Shown: positions 46,656-55,992, counted from the stretch's first letter. The stretch: 64,000 nt of DNA from Enterovibrio calviensis DSM 14347 (GCF_000621165.1 NZ_KK211217.1:248001-312000), one strand, 5' to 3'. Notes: generated from the sequence alone by a model not told the origin. Program-made: numbers and translations.

Positions 46656-48734
46656 TTATGAATAATCAATGACACGTTTGAATGGCGGTAAAGCGTCAAG
46701 CAGTGATTTACCATAACGACGGCTGACGACTCGTCGATCCAGTAAAACGACGCGGCCAGTGTCACTTTCTTTTCGTAGTAGTCTACCCGCTGATTGTATT
46801 AGTTTTTTACTCGCTTCCGGAACAGAAATTTGCATAAAAGCATTCCCGCCCTTCCTTTCTATGTATTCGGCGTGCGCTTCTTCCACTGGGGATGTCGGTA
46901 CGGCAAAAGGAACTTTGGTGATAATCAAGTTTGTGAGTTGGTCACCGGGTAGATCCAAGCCTTCAGAAAAGCTCCCAGTACCAAAGAGAATACTGACTTT
47001 TCCATCTTTGCAGCAGCGTCTATGCGCGTCGAGAATAACAGTACGAGAGGCTTCTCCCTGTATATGAAGATGCCAGCCATTCTTTTTGATTTGGGCGCGT
47101 ATTTTGTCCGCGACTTGATTCATCTGCCAATAGGAAGAAAAAAGGACAAGACTGGCAGTTTGTCCTTCTAAGTATTCCAATAAGACATCCGGAAGCATGT
47201 CTGTGAATCCGTCTTGCTGAGGTTCAAAAGGCAACGATGGAACAACCAATCGAGCATTTTCTTGGTAATCGAAAGGCGAAGGTAAAGCCAAAAAGCGAGT
47301 GCCATCTTTCTCATCGAGACCCACTTGGCGACAAAAATAGCTAAACGAATTGAGTGCGCGAAGCGTGGCTGACATAAGCCCAACGCCAGCTGCACGTGAC
47401 CAAAGTAATTGGTCAAGCCTCCAGCCAATCTCCAGTGGTGAAACATGCACCACCAAATCGTTCTCGCGCTCTGGGCATTGTTGTATCCAGCGCGCAAGCG
47501 GCGCCCCTTTATCTGAATTAGGTTGAGCCATTAAGGTCCATACCTTTTCTAGGTTTTCCATTCGCTGAAGAAAGAATGCGGATTCGGCCAGTAAGGGGTC
47601 TGCGATGCGCGCACTGATCTCGCCATCTTTTAAACGCTCAGACACTAAATCATGAAGCTTTGCTTGGGATTGATGCGCTTTTTTGACGGCTTTCTGCAGT
47701 TCTTTCGCCTCGGTGATTAGGCTTTCTGGTAGTTCTCCATCTTCAAACCGATAAATGCCATCTTTACTAAGGGGAAGTGATTTCAGCATTTCGCGAACTG
47801 AACGTAAGCCAGGGATAAGCACTTGAATGCCAGATTGAAGCGCATCAAGGAAACGGCTGCTGCGCTTGATGTCTCCAGCGTTGGCGAGCTTAGACGCAGA
47901 CTGATTGAGTTTTTCCAGCCAAGAGGCGGCCCCGATAAGGCTGGCAGAGGCCGCAGAAAAGTCGCGGGCAACAATAGGAAGGTGATGTGCCTCATCGATC
48001 ATGTAAAGCGCTTGCTCGGGCTCGGGAAGTATAACGCCACCACCGAGTTCGAGGTCTGCCATGAGTAAGCTATGGTTGGCGACAACAACATCTGCTTTGT
48101 CGAGAAACTCCCGAGCTTTGGCAAAAGGGCAGCCTCGGTGTGCGCTTAACCCCGAGTGACAGGTGTGTTTATCAGAAACAATGCTCAACCAGATGGTGTC
48201 GGGAATGGTTTTAGGCCAGTTGTCTCTATCCCCATCCCATTTACCACGGGAATAGGCATCGTACATATCGTTGATTAGGTCGATATCGGATTTTTTGGGT
48301 TTTTTCTCAAAAAGTGCTTGCTGCCCATAGCCCTCAGCACTCGCAGCTCCCGCTAGTTTCTCGCCACAGCAATAACGTTGGCGACCTTTCGCGAGAACAA
48401 AGCTAAATTCTCTTGGAACAATCCGCCTAAATAAAGGTAAGTCTTTTTCTACCAACTGTTCCTGCAATGCAACCGTCGCCGTTGAGATCACCACTTTCTT
48501 GTTATTGTTTAATGCGAAAGGAATGGAGCCCATCAGGTAAGCCATCGATTTCCCGATTCCCGTTCCAGCTTCTGCAACCAGGATTCTCCGCTTTGGGTTG
48601 TATTCGCCCGCCAGTGTTTTTGCCAATTCTGCAACAAGGTAATTTTGTGCCTTCCTTGGAATAAAATTCTGCAACTGAGCTTTCAAATTCTCGTAACTGC
48701 AACGGATGTCTTTTTTAACTGATGGACTAAGCAT
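46656..48734 (-). CDS. dinG: ATP-dependent DNA helicase DinG
   Basis: Superfamily 2 iron-sulfur helicase (5'-3') related to XPD that helps replication past R-loops. 692 aa from the ATG at 48734; a GTG at 48743 would add three. Walker A is AEAGTGIGKSMAY; the DEAH box is YMIDEAHHLP; the iron-sulfur cluster cysteines are in QRYCCGEK, DKHTCHSGLSAHRGCPFAKA; motif VI appears as QSAGRLLRKESDTGRVVLLD. The SOS box known before E. coli dinG was not seen here. Confidence 0.93.
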   Translation of the reverse strand: MLSPSVKKDIRCSYENLKAQLQNFIPRKAQNYLVAELAKTLAGEYNPKRRILVAEAGTGIGKSMAYLMGSIPFALNNNKKVVISTATVALQEQLVEKDLPLFRRIVPREFSFVLAKGRQRYCCGEKLAGAASAEGYGQQALFEKKPKKSDIDLINDMYDAYSRGKWDGDRDNWPKTIPDTIWLSIVSDKHTCHSGLSAHRGCPFAKAREFLDKADVVVANHSLLMADLELGGGVILPEPEQALYMIDEAHHLPIVARDFSAASASLIGAASWLEKLNQSASKLANAGDIKRSSRFLDALQSGIQVLIPGLRSVREMLKSLPLSKDGIYRFEDGELPESLITEAKELQKAVKKAHQSQAKLHDLVSERLKDGEISARIADPLLAESAFFLQRMENLEKVWTLMAQPNSDKGAPLARWIQQCPERENDLVVHVSPLEIGWRLDQLLWSRAAGVGLMSATLRALNSFSYFCRQVGLDEKDGTRFLALPSPFDYQENARLVVPSLPFEPQQDGFTDMLPDVLLEYLEGQTASLVLFSSYWQMNQVADKIRAQIKKNGWHLHIQGEASRTVILDAHRRCCKDGKVSILFGTGSFSEGLDLPGDQLTNLIITKVPFAVPTSPVEEAHAEYIERKGGNAFMQISVPEASKKLIQSAGRLLRKESDTGRVVLLDRRVVSRRYGKSLLDALPPFKRVIDYS

Positions 48735-49251
48735 GGAGGACACATAAAGGTAACGGGAACCGCATTATATCACGGTCGGAGAATGTGAATGAGTTCAAGT
48801 ATTCGATGATTAGTTTTATGTTTTGAGATTTAGATCACGAATATGAATTGAACTAATATTAGCTATCACTATGAAAAACTTAAGTAATGCCATTCACTGC
48901 ATGAATGAGGTGTTTGCAATACATTATCCTGCAATTTGGTTTTAAATATGGACATTTCGACATAATTAACTAATTGAGGAATGCGACGAAGTTTGCAGAA
49001 ATTTTACATTTCCATTTAATTACTGTGATATCACTCGAAGGCGATTGTCTATATATCTGTATTTAAATGACTTTTTGTTTTTTTGAGATTGTTTTTTGTG
49101 AATTTGACAGATTTTAGATTTCTCTGCACTCTAAGTTTCGAAGTTAAAGCGTATTTGTTGCAGGGTTTTTGTGACGCTGTGACAGGTACAAACATAAAAG
49201 GGATCCCGGAACAGGAATTCCATTCTAATAAAGAAAAGGCAGTGGATTAAC
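48735..49251. promoter_or_regulatory. Long AT-rich region upstream of the porin
   Basis: About 500 bp between dinG and the porin start. Only the last 60 bp look like a leader (GGAACAGGAATTCC palindrome at about 49207, AAAGGCAG before the ATG). A TTGACA at 49104-49109 has no well-placed -10. Long AT-rich upstream regions are usual for ToxR/OmpR-controlled porins; no binding site can be assigned by eye. Confidence 0.4.
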
Positions 49252-50274
49252 ATGAAAAAGACAATTCTAGCTATGGCAGTTCCAGCTCTGTTGGCAGCAG
49301 GCGCGGCAAATGCAAGCGTAAACTTGTACGATGCAGACGGCGTTTCTGTTGATTTGTCAGGCGCAGCTGAAATTCAGTACTACAAAGGCTATAGCCCTTC
49401 AGATGATAGCTACCTTCGCATTGATGATGCTGACCTAAGCTTGACAACTGCTATCGAAGTAAGTGATAGCCTAGATGCTGTTGCTGGTATGGCTTTCAAA
49501 TACGAAAACCATTTCTCTGGCGATATAGCAAACACAACGGGCGACGTTCAAAATGACGAGCTTTGGGTTGGTTTCGCGAGCAGCGAGTTTGGTACAGTTA
49601 CATTTGGTCGTCAAATTCTGATTATTGATGATGCTGGCAACCAAAAAGACTACGAACTCGGCACTGAGCAAACAAACTTTGTTCAATACGAAGGTGCGCA
49701 GGTTATCAAATGGCGTTATGACAACGGTACTTTCTACGCTGGCGCTGAAATTGATCTAGATAGCAACAAATCAGACACAGTAGACGGTACTCAGATCGTC
49801 GATGGTGTTATCGGTGCACGTTTCGATTCATTAGATGGTCGCGTGTACTTTTATGACGGTGAAAATCTTTCTGAAACCATCCAAGGCAGTGCTTTGACTG
49901 TCGATGCTACAGGTTTTAACTTTGAACTTGATTACGCCATTAATGATGCATTTGATATCGCAGTTGCATACGGTCAAATTGAATACAAAGACACAAGCTC
50001 TACAAGTCAATTTGATATAGATGTGTTTGGTATTTCTGGTGGTTACCAAGCAACCGAGACAACGTCTTTTGCTGTTGGTTATGATTGGATCGATGGTGAT
50101 GGCAAAGGCACTATCGCGAATGCAGAATCAAGTAGCTTGTATGCAAACGTTACCTACAAAGTAGCAGCTAATGCTAAGGTATATGCAGAAGTTGGTGTAG
50201 CTGATGCAGAGCTTGCCGGTGCAGACGTAGATACTGACACTGGTTATGTGCTTGGTATGGAAGTTAAATTCTAA
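49252..50274 (+). CDS. Outer-membrane general porin, OmpU/OmpH-like
   Basis: 340-aa beta-barrel porin that lets small solutes cross the outer membrane. Sec signal MKKTILAMAVPALLAAGAANA; mature N-terminus SVNLYDADGVSVDLSGAAEI, a pattern shared by Vibrio OmpU and Photobacterium OmpH; WVGFASSEFGTVTFGRQ is the loop 3/strand block of trimeric porins; the last residue is Phe after GYVLGMEVK, the usual insertion signal. Many Asp residues make it acidic. Expected to be controlled by ToxR, encoded 8 kb away, as OmpU is in V. cholerae; this is inference. Confidence 0.9.
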   Translation: MKKTILAMAVPALLAAGAANASVNLYDADGVSVDLSGAAEIQYYKGYSPSDDSYLRIDDADLSLTTAIEVSDSLDAVAGMAFKYENHFSGDIANTTGDVQNDELWVGFASSEFGTVTFGRQILIIDDAGNQKDYELGTEQTNFVQYEGAQVIKWRYDNGTFYAGAEIDLDSNKSDTVDGTQIVDGVIGARFDSLDGRVYFYDGENLSETIQGSALTVDATGFNFELDYAINDAFDIAVAYGQIEYKDTSSTSQFDIDVFGISGGYQATETTSFAVGYDWIDGDGKGTIANAESSSLYANVTYKVAANAKVYAEVGVADAELAGADVDTDTGYVLGMEVKF

Positions 50275-50294
50275 GCTTAACTATGTGCATATAT

Positions 50295-50319
50295 AGCCGC
50301 CTTATAGGCGGCTTTTTTA
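50295..50319 (+). terminator. Terminator of the porin
   Basis: AGCCGCCT/AGGCGGCT stem, 3-nt loop, then six Ts, 19 bp before the next gene. Confidence 0.9.
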
Positions 50320-50337
50320 TTCCAAGAGGATAAATGA

Positions 50338-50970
50338 ATGAAAGTGTGTTTACTCGGACTTTTGGTATTGTCAGGCGCTGTTAATGCCGCCGAAATTACT
50401 GCAAAGAATGGTATTGAATTTCTTGTTATCAATGGTGAAGACGTAAAAAAAATTGCCGATGATGGCGATAAGCGATTGGATTTGAAACCTGGCAATCATC
50501 AAATAGTGGTACGTTATGATGATGAAGTTAAGCGAGGATCTAAAAATGTTATTTTCACATCAAAACCCTATGTTTTAGATCTGGAAGTATCGAATAGCGA
50601 TTTAGCGGTGGTTGTTCCCAAATTCAAAATTGAAAGCCAGGCATCCGCTTTTTTTAGGGAACCCGTGTGGGAAGTTGAGACTATCTCTACAGGCAAGACT
50701 AAAGTCATTACTGGAATTAAGATGAAGGGCAGTGGTTTTGGTTCATATAGAAATATGGAAAATGCGGTCGCTGATTTTAACAGGCAAAACGGCATCATCA
50801 TCGAAGGCGGTGAAGCCAAAGATCTAGAAGAAGTCCTTGTTAGTGTTGATGGTGAAGGTAACGTTGATATCAAAGGTGATACAACTACGCAGCTGAAACT
50901 TTGGTATACCAAAGCAACCAATGATGAGAAGAAAGCATTCAAACGTTGGATGATTGAACAGGACTTTTAA
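50338..50970 (+). CDS. YccT/CsgI-like DUF2057 periplasmic protein
   Basis: 210-aa exported protein (signal MKVCLLGLLVLSGAVNA). The block LLVINGEDVKKI-like (FLVINGEDVKK), LDLKPGNHQIVVRYDDEV and SKPYVLDLEV fits the DUF2057 family, whose E. coli member YccT (CsgI) restrains curli assembly. No csg genes are in this window, so the role here is open. GAGGAT ribosome binding site. It follows the porin terminator and is 17 bp before the lipoprotein gene, with which it probably forms a unit. Confidence 0.8.
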   Translation: MKVCLLGLLVLSGAVNAAEITAKNGIEFLVINGEDVKKIADDGDKRLDLKPGNHQIVVRYDDEVKRGSKNVIFTSKPYVLDLEVSNSDLAVVVPKFKIESQASAFFREPVWEVETISTGKTKVITGIKMKGSGFGSYRNMENAVADFNRQNGIIIEGGEAKDLEEVLVSVDGEGNVDIKGDTTTQLKLWYTKATNDEKKAFKRWMIEQDF

Positions 50971-50987
50971 ATATCAAGGAAGGTTGT

Positions 50988-51386
50988 ATGAATTGTATGA
51001 AGTATTGGGCCGTATTGGTTTTTCCTCTCCTATTAGCAGGGTGTCAAAGTTCATTGGTTAGCAGTTTGCCTGCATCTGACTATCAGGGGAAAGTTCCTGA
51101 TGGATTAAACCAACAGCTTTTGGGTTTGAATGAAGCTCCGGCACAATCTTCAAGAGGAGCAACCACACACTTAATTTATGAAGAAGATAAGGCTTTGCTT
51201 ACGATTGTTGAAAAACTTCGCAGTAACCGATGGTACTGGGACATGAATAAAAGTGAAGTCGCAGACAATGTTAAATTCTATACCTGCGAGCAATTTGGGG
51301 CAGCTATTGACGAAGGATTAGGCGTGCGGACTTGGTTCGTCAATGGTTTTGTTACCGATGTCATTTCAGCGGGTGATTGCAACTAG
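50988..51386 (+). CDS. Small lipoprotein of unknown function
   Basis: 132-aa predicted lipoprotein: MNCMKYWAVLVFPLLLAGCQ with lipobox LAGC. The mature part has two cysteines (FYTCEQFG and the last but one residue, SAGDCN) that could form a disulfide. No family recognised. Excellent AAGGAAGG ribosome binding site. It probably shares the transcript of the DUF2057 gene, so an envelope partner of that protein is possible. Its stop is 6 bp from the stop of the convergent TraR/DksA gene. Confidence 0.8.
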   Translation: MNCMKYWAVLVFPLLLAGCQSSLVSSLPASDYQGKVPDGLNQQLLGLNEAPAQSSRGATTHLIYEEDKALLTIVEKLRSNRWYWDMNKSEVADNVKFYTCEQFGAAIDEGLGVRTWFVNGFVTDVISAGDCN

Positions 51387-51408
51387 AAGCCTCTAGCTAG
51401 AGGCTTTT
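51387..51408. terminator. Shared terminator palindrome overlapping a stop codon
   Basis: AAGCCTCT-AGCT-AGAGGCTT followed by TT; it lies directly after the lipoprotein stop and contains the stop codon and last codons of the convergent gene ending at 51393. Confidence 0.75.
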
Positions 51409-51749
51409 AAATGATGGTAGTGGTTGTGATTGCGACACTCTTGGCAGCGCAGTTCAGCGGGGTCGCTTTGCAAGTCTTCCAAATCAATGCTTTCCTCACA
51501 GTCTGCGCAGAGCCCATACAGGCCTGTGTGGATTGAACAAAGTGCCGCATCAATCTTCTCTAGGCGCAGGCCATCTTCATGCAGAGAGTCACTTTCTCGT
51601 CTGCACAGTTTAATCAGATGTGCGGTAGGCACATTTGATATATCTAGTCCGGTTAGTGTAATTAACGCATCTTCCAATCTGCTACGAACGGTTTCTTTCT
51701 CATTTATGAGCTTTTTTTGTAGCTGTGCTACGATTTCTATATCAAGCAT
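51393..51749 (-). CDS. TraR/DksA-family zinc-finger protein
   Basis: 118 aa from the ATG at 51749 (MLDIEIVAQLQKKLINEKET); a TTG at 51779 would add ten. An N-terminal coiled coil (about 5-70) is followed by the four-cysteine zinc finger LCADCEESIDLEDL and RCQECRN. DksA-type proteins enter the RNA polymerase secondary channel. The true DksA is about 150 aa with acidic tip residues DxxDxA; here the tip region reads EDALITLTGLD, so this is a paralogue whose effect on transcription is uncertain. Confidence 0.85.
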   Translation of the reverse strand: MLDIEIVAQLQKKLINEKETVRSRLEDALITLTGLDISNVPTAHLIKLCRRESDSLHEDGLRLEKIDAALCSIHTGLYGLCADCEESIDLEDLQSDPAELRCQECRNHNHYHHLKASS

Positions 51750-51925
51750 GGTGATGTCTCGGTGTGCGTTATCAGCCAAGTAGTTTAGCTAATCACGATG
51801 TTCATGCTCTGATATATATCAATACAACGCCGATAAACCCTGATGTTTGTCGGTATTTAGCGCGATGGTAAACGGGTATATTGTCAGGCCACTCTGTATA
51901 CATTGAAGTAGAAAGGATGCTAGCG

Positions 51926-52042
51926 ATGGATGAGAACTATAAAGACCCGTTTAATGTTGCATATTTTTTAGGATTCGTGGCTGTGGTGTTGATACCAACA
52001 TTGCCTGCGACCCTGACTTGGATTGGCATGCTGAGCAGATAA
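51926..52042 (+). CDS. 38-aa putative membrane microprotein
   Basis: A very small open frame: MDENYKDPFNVAYFLGFVAV, then VLIPTLPATLTWIGMLSR. It has a charged N-terminus and one hydrophobic segment (about 13-35) long enough to cross the membrane. AAGGA at 51913-51917 is eight bases before the ATG. It ends 20 bp before the ybaN start, so the two are likely co-translated from one message. I know no family for it; conservation in relatives would decide. Confidence 0.5.
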   Translation: MDENYKDPFNVAYFLGFVAVVLIPTLPATLTWIGMLSR

Positions 52043-52062
52043 TCTGCGGGCAGGGGGGAAGC

Positions 52063-52461
52063 GTGCGGCTCTCTTTGAAACGATTTCTACTGATTGTTAT
52101 TGGATGGATATCCGTTGTTTTAGGAGTGTTGGGTATCTTTCTCCCGCTACTACCGACAACACCTTTTATGTTGTTAGCGAGTGCTTGCTTTATGCGTGGC
52201 TCTCCAAAAATCGCTGCTTGGCTGCATCAGCACCCAACGTTTGGGCCTATCATTTGTAATTGGAACGAACACCGCGCGATTGATCGTAAAATCAAGCGAC
52301 GCGCCAACGTGTTCATCGTGTTGAGCTTCACCCTTTCTGTCGCTGTCGTCCCCGAACTTTGGCATAAATGCATGTTGATTGTGATGGCGTGCGTGCTTTT
52401 AACGTGGTTTAACCGTTTGCGTGAAATCGAACCTGTTGCCCACGTCCCCGAAAATACATAA
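52063..52461 (+). CDS. ybaN: YbaN, DUF454 family membrane protein
   Basis: 132-aa inner-membrane protein from a GTG at 52063 that follows a GGGGGGAA ribosome binding site; a reading from 52018 would add 15 residues overlapping the microprotein. DUF454 pattern: GWISVVLGVLGIFLPLLPTT, PFMLLASACFMRGSPK and HPTFGPIICNWNEHRAIDRK. Function unknown. ybaN immediately before apt and dnaX is the E. coli order. Confidence 0.88.
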   Translation: MRLSLKRFLLIVIGWISVVLGVLGIFLPLLPTTPFMLLASACFMRGSPKIAAWLHQHPTFGPIICNWNEHRAIDRKIKRRANVFIVLSFTLSVAVVPELWHKCMLIVMACVLLTWFNRLREIEPVAHVPENT

Positions 52462-52596
52462 CATGGCGGTTTCGTCCCCATTGTCTGGGTGTACCTCATA
52501 GCATATTGCAATGAACTCAAGCACTGGACTTATGTAATGGGACATACACAACTTCCTGAGTATTCTGGAAGCCACTTATCGTGGTGAGCAGTTATT

Positions 52597-53142
52597 ATGA
52601 GCCAAGACAAAATCGCATTTATCAAAGACAGCATCAAAAGCATTCCTGACTATCCAAAACCAGGCATCATTTTCCGAGACATCACTAGCTTGATGGAAAA
52701 TGCAGAAGCTTATCAAGCCACTATTGCCTTGTTGGTTGAAAAGTATCGCGATCAAGGTTTCACTAAAATTGTGGGGACAGAGGCGCGAGGCTTTCTGTTC
52801 GGCGCGCCCCTTGCACTAGAGCTAGGTGTTGGCTTTGTTCCTGTTCGCAAACCGGGCAAACTCCCTCGTGAAGTGATCAGTGAAAGCTATGAGTTGGAAT
52901 ACGGCGTGGATACTCTGGAAATCCATGTCGACGCGATTCAAGCGGGTGACAAGGTGCTAATGGTCGACGATTTGCTTGCAACAGGCGGCACAATCGAAGC
53001 GACCACCAAACTTATTCGTCGTTCTGGTGGTGAAGTTGCCCATGCAGCGTTCATCATTAATTTGCCAGAGATCGGCGGTGAAGCTCGTCTGGAAGCGCTT
53101 GGTCTGGATGTTTACAGTTTGTGTGAGTTCGACGGTCACTAA
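52597..53142 (+). CDS. apt: Adenine phosphoribosyltransferase
   Basis: Salvages adenine to AMP using PRPP. 181 aa (E. coli 183). The PRPP loop is [16 protein letters not shown]; other blocks are [29 protein letters not shown] and [14 protein letters not shown]. Followed by a strong terminator, then dnaX. Confidence 0.97.
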   Translation: MSQDKIAFIKDSIKSIPDYPKPGIIFRDITSLMENAEAYQATIALLVEKYRDQGFTKIVGTEARGFLFGAPLALELGVGFVPVRKPGKLPREVISESYELEYGVDTLEIHVDAIQAGDKVLMVDDLLATGGTIEATTKLIRRSGGEVAHAAFIINLPEIGGEARLEALGLDVYSLCEFDGH

Positions 53143-53168
53143 TTGCCCGATTGAACCTTGATTCAGAG

Positions 53169-53200
53169 AAGAGCGTGATCGTCAGGATCGCGCTCTTTTT
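53169..53200 (+). terminator. Terminator of apt
   Basis: GAGCGTGATC/GATCGCGCTC stem with one G-T pair and a 5-nt loop, then five Ts. Confidence 0.9.
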
Positions 53201-53247
53201 GTGTCTGTGCTAGGATTGCCGAAGATTATCGCCAGAATTTATAACGC

Positions 53248-55509
53248 ATGAGTTATCAGGTATTAGCCCGAAAATGGCGCCCGCATCAGTTTCGTGATGT
53301 GGTCGGCCAATCACACGTTCTGACTGCGTTGGCTAACGCGTTAGATCATAATCGATTGCACCACGCCTATTTGTTCAGTGGTACGCGAGGTGTGGGTAAA
53401 ACAACCATTGCCCGCATCTTTGCAAAAGGACTGAACTGTGAGCAGGGTGTAACGTCGACGCCGTGTGGTGTCTGTTCGACGTGTCAGGAAATTGACCAAG
53501 GTCGCTTCGTCGATCTGATGGAGATTGACGCCGCGTCACGCACCAAAGTTGAAGACACGCGCGATTTACTTGATAACGTGCAGTACAAGCCCGCCCGTGG
53601 ACGCTATAAAGTCTATTTGATAGATGAAGTACACATGCTGTCTCGACACAGCTTCAATGCGTTGTTGAAAACGCTAGAAGAGCCGCCTGAATACGTTAAA
53701 TTCTTACTTGCGACCACTGATCCTCAAAAGCTTCCGGTGACTATTCTGTCTCGTTGTCTTCAGTTTCATCTGAAGCACCTTGATGGAACTCAGATCAAAG
53801 ATCAGTTAACACACGTATTAGAACAGGAAGCTGTGCCGTCAGAGCCGCGAGCGCTGTCGCTGATTGCGCGTGCCGCTGAAGGCAGTATGCGTGATGCGCT
53901 TTCTCTTACCGATCAGGCCATTGCGCTAGGCAATGGGTCTGTTATCGAACAGCAAGTGACGGAAATGCTCGGCACATTGAGCACGGACCAAGCGATTCTC
54001 TTGTTAGAAGCGTTGGCTGAAGGCCATGCAGATCATGTGATGCAGTGTTTGACCCATCTTGCAGAGGTGGGTGTTGAGTGGGACGGATTGCTAAAAGAAA
54101 TCGCGTCGCAACTTCATCGTGTTGCAATGGCGCAAGCATTGCCCGAATCTGTTGATGCATCTTCACCAGATTCAGAGCGTGTATTGTTGTTGGCGCAAAC
54201 ACTGTCTCCACAAGACGTTCAATTGTTCTACCAAATCACATTGCAAGGCCGTCAGGATCTGCCATACGCGCCGGACGGGCGAGCTGGTTTGGAAATGGTA
54301 TTGCTTCGCCTGTTGGCGTTTCGCCCCGTCACCTCATCACAGTTCGAGCCCTCTAAGATAGCGGTACCAGCGACGGAGCCGACTCATCAGGGCGCCGCAT
54401 CGCAGTCTGCACCATCTTCTGTTGCACATAATCCAGCACAAGACCGGTTGGCATCATTAAAGGCGCAAGTCGCATCGAGCAGAGCACCTAAGCCAGTGCC
54501 AGCACAACAGCCTGTTGTCACAACACCTCATGTTACGCCAACAAACACGGTTGACGCGCCTGTGGCAACTGCGCCGTTGCAGACACCCGCTGCGCCTCAG
54601 CACCAAGAAGACCCACAATTGTCATCGCACCTTGCGGCGATGGAGCATGATGCTCAGCGTGAATATGACCAAGATTCCTATCATCACCCGCAAGCACAAT
54701 CAGAGCCTGCTGTGATACCGCCTCAACAGTCGCAACCGCAAAGCAGTGCCGCTCAAACGCCTGCTTCATCGAATGCAGCACCACAAGGTGGTTCATCGGC
54801 GGGAAATTTGTTGGCCGCTCGGAATATGCTGAGAAGTCGGGTTCGTCAGCAAGAGGGCCAAACGCCAAAAAAGAGTAAACCGGTATCGACTGGCAGCCAT
54901 TCGCTGTCAGTGATGGAGAGGATCGCGGCGAAACATAAGCCTGCAGATCCCGCAAAATTCCAAGCTGCGTCGATGCCGACCGCTGATCTTAATACAAGTG
55001 ATGATGCGTATCGTTGGAAACCGACCAAGATTACGCCCGTGGCAGAAAAGGTCGTCATCACTCCCGAAAAGATCAAACGAGCATTGGCGCATGAACGTAC
55101 GCCGGAAATGCGCGAAAAGCTGGAACAAGAATCGATCGAGCAAGATACGTGGAGTCAAATTGCTAATGCGCTTGATGTTCCTCGACTTGTAAAGCAAATG
55201 GCACTCAATGCGTCTATGGAACAGGAGGGTCAGCAGATCCATCTGTCGCTGCGTACTGAGCAGGAGCATTTGAATACTGAAAAATCACACTCGGTGCTTT
55301 GTGAAGCATTGAGTGAACAGCTTGGTTTTCCCGTCACTTTGTCTGTAGAAATCGGAGACAAGGGAACGACGCCACTTGAATGGCGAGACAAGCTGTATAC
55401 CGAAAAATTGACTCAGGCGAGTCAAAATTTGGCTGAGGACCCAAATGTTCTCTTTATCTGCCAGCGTTTTTCGGCAGAGATTGATGAAGAGAGCATTCGA
55501 CCAATATAA
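53248..55509 (+). CDS. dnaX: DNA polymerase III subunits tau and gamma
   Basis: Clamp-loader subunit; the full-length tau (753 aa) also ties the polymerase cores to the helicase. AAA+ core with Walker A SGTRGVGKT (Lys51), zinc cysteines 64, 73, 76 and 79, and IDEVHMLS as Walker B. A Pro/Gln/Ala-rich linker covers about 370-540; the tau-specific C-terminal domains follow. At 54867-54873 an in-frame A-AAA-AAG heptamer allows a -1 slip that adds one Glu and then stops at TAA, giving a gamma form of about 543 residues. The in-frame ATG at 53248 has a poor ribosome binding site. Confidence 0.96.
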   Translation: MSYQVLARKWRPHQFRDVVGQSHVLTALANALDHNRLHHAYLFSGTRGVGKTTIARIFAKGLNCEQGVTSTPCGVCSTCQEIDQGRFVDLMEIDAASRTKVEDTRDLLDNVQYKPARGRYKVYLIDEVHMLSRHSFNALLKTLEEPPEYVKFLLATTDPQKLPVTILSRCLQFHLKHLDGTQIKDQLTHVLEQEAVPSEPRALSLIARAAEGSMRDALSLTDQAIALGNGSVIEQQVTEMLGTLSTDQAILLLEALAEGHADHVMQCLTHLAEVGVEWDGLLKEIASQLHRVAMAQALPESVDASSPDSERVLLLAQTLSPQDVQLFYQITLQGRQDLPYAPDGRAGLEMVLLRLLAFRPVTSSQFEPSKIAVPATEPTHQGAASQSAPSSVAHNPAQDRLASLKAQVASSRAPKPVPAQQPVVTTPHVTPTNTVDAPVATAPLQTPAAPQHQEDPQLSSHLAAMEHDAQREYDQDSYHHPQAQSEPAVIPPQQSQPQSSAAQTPASSNAAPQGGSSAGNLLAARNMLRSRVRQQEGQTPKKSKPVSTGSHSLSVMERIAAKHKPADPAKFQAASMPTADLNTSDDAYRWKPTKITPVAEKVVITPEKIKRALAHERTPEMREKLEQESIEQDTWSQIANALDVPRLVKQMALNASMEQEGQQIHLSLRTEQEHLNTEKSHSVLCEALSEQLGFPVTLSVEIGDKGTTPLEWRDKLYTEKLTQASQNLAEDPNVLFICQRFSAEIDEESIRPI
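54851..54911 (+). other. dnaX: Programmed -1 frameshift signal in dnaX
   Basis: All three parts known from E. coli dnaX are present: a Shine-Dalgarno-like AAGAGGG at 54851-54857, nine bases before the slippery heptamer A-AAA-AAG at 54867-54873, a -1 frame stop TAA at 54876-54878 directly after one codon (GAG), and a downstream stem ACTGGCAG/CTGTCAGT (54889-54896 with 54904-54911). The stem begins about 15 nt after the heptamer, farther than in E. coli, so its stimulating effect is less sure. Confidence 0.85.
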
Positions 55510-55643
55510 CCCCCTAAGAGGCTGTTGATCTCGTTATATGCTCTTAGTCAGGCATGCGTTGTAAGAATTTACCGTAAGCGTGGCTTTGAACTAAGAAAGA
55601 GAGACCGTAAGGTAAGCAGCCCACAGTGAAAAGAGAGAAAATT

Positions 55644-55973
55644 ATGTTTGGTAAAGGCGGAATGGGCAACCTGATGAAGCAAGCGCAGCAAATGCAAGAG
55701 CGCATGCAGAAGATGCAGGAAGAAATTGCAAACATGGAAGTGACCGGTGAAGCGGGCGCTGGCCTTGTTAAAATCACCATCACTGGCAGCCACAGCGTTC
55801 GTCGTGTTGAGATCGATGAAAGCCTGATGGAAGACGAAAAAGACATGCTGGAAGACTTGATTGCTGCTGCATTCAATGATGCTGCACGTCGTGTAGAAGA
55901 AGCACAGAAAGAAAAAATGGGCGATGTAACTGGCGGCATGCAGATGCCACCAGGCTTTAAAATGCCTTTCTAA
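55644..55973 (+). CDS. ybaB: YbaB/EbfC nucleoid-associated protein
   Basis: Small dimeric DNA-binding protein. 109 aa from the ATG at 55644 ([20 protein letters not shown]), exactly the E. coli length; a start at 55626 would add six. Long amphipathic helices rich in Met/Gln/Glu, then [19 protein letters not shown], and a flexible Met/Pro-rich tail ([13 protein letters not shown]). It lies between dnaX and recR, as in most bacteria. Confidence 0.97.
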   Translation: MFGKGGMGNLMKQAQQMQERMQKMQEEIANMEVTGEAGAGLVKITITGSHSVRRVEIDESLMEDEKDMLEDLIAAAFNDAARRVEEAQKEKMGDVTGGMQMPPGFKMPF

Positions 55974-55992
55974 CGGATATCGTTAATAGATT

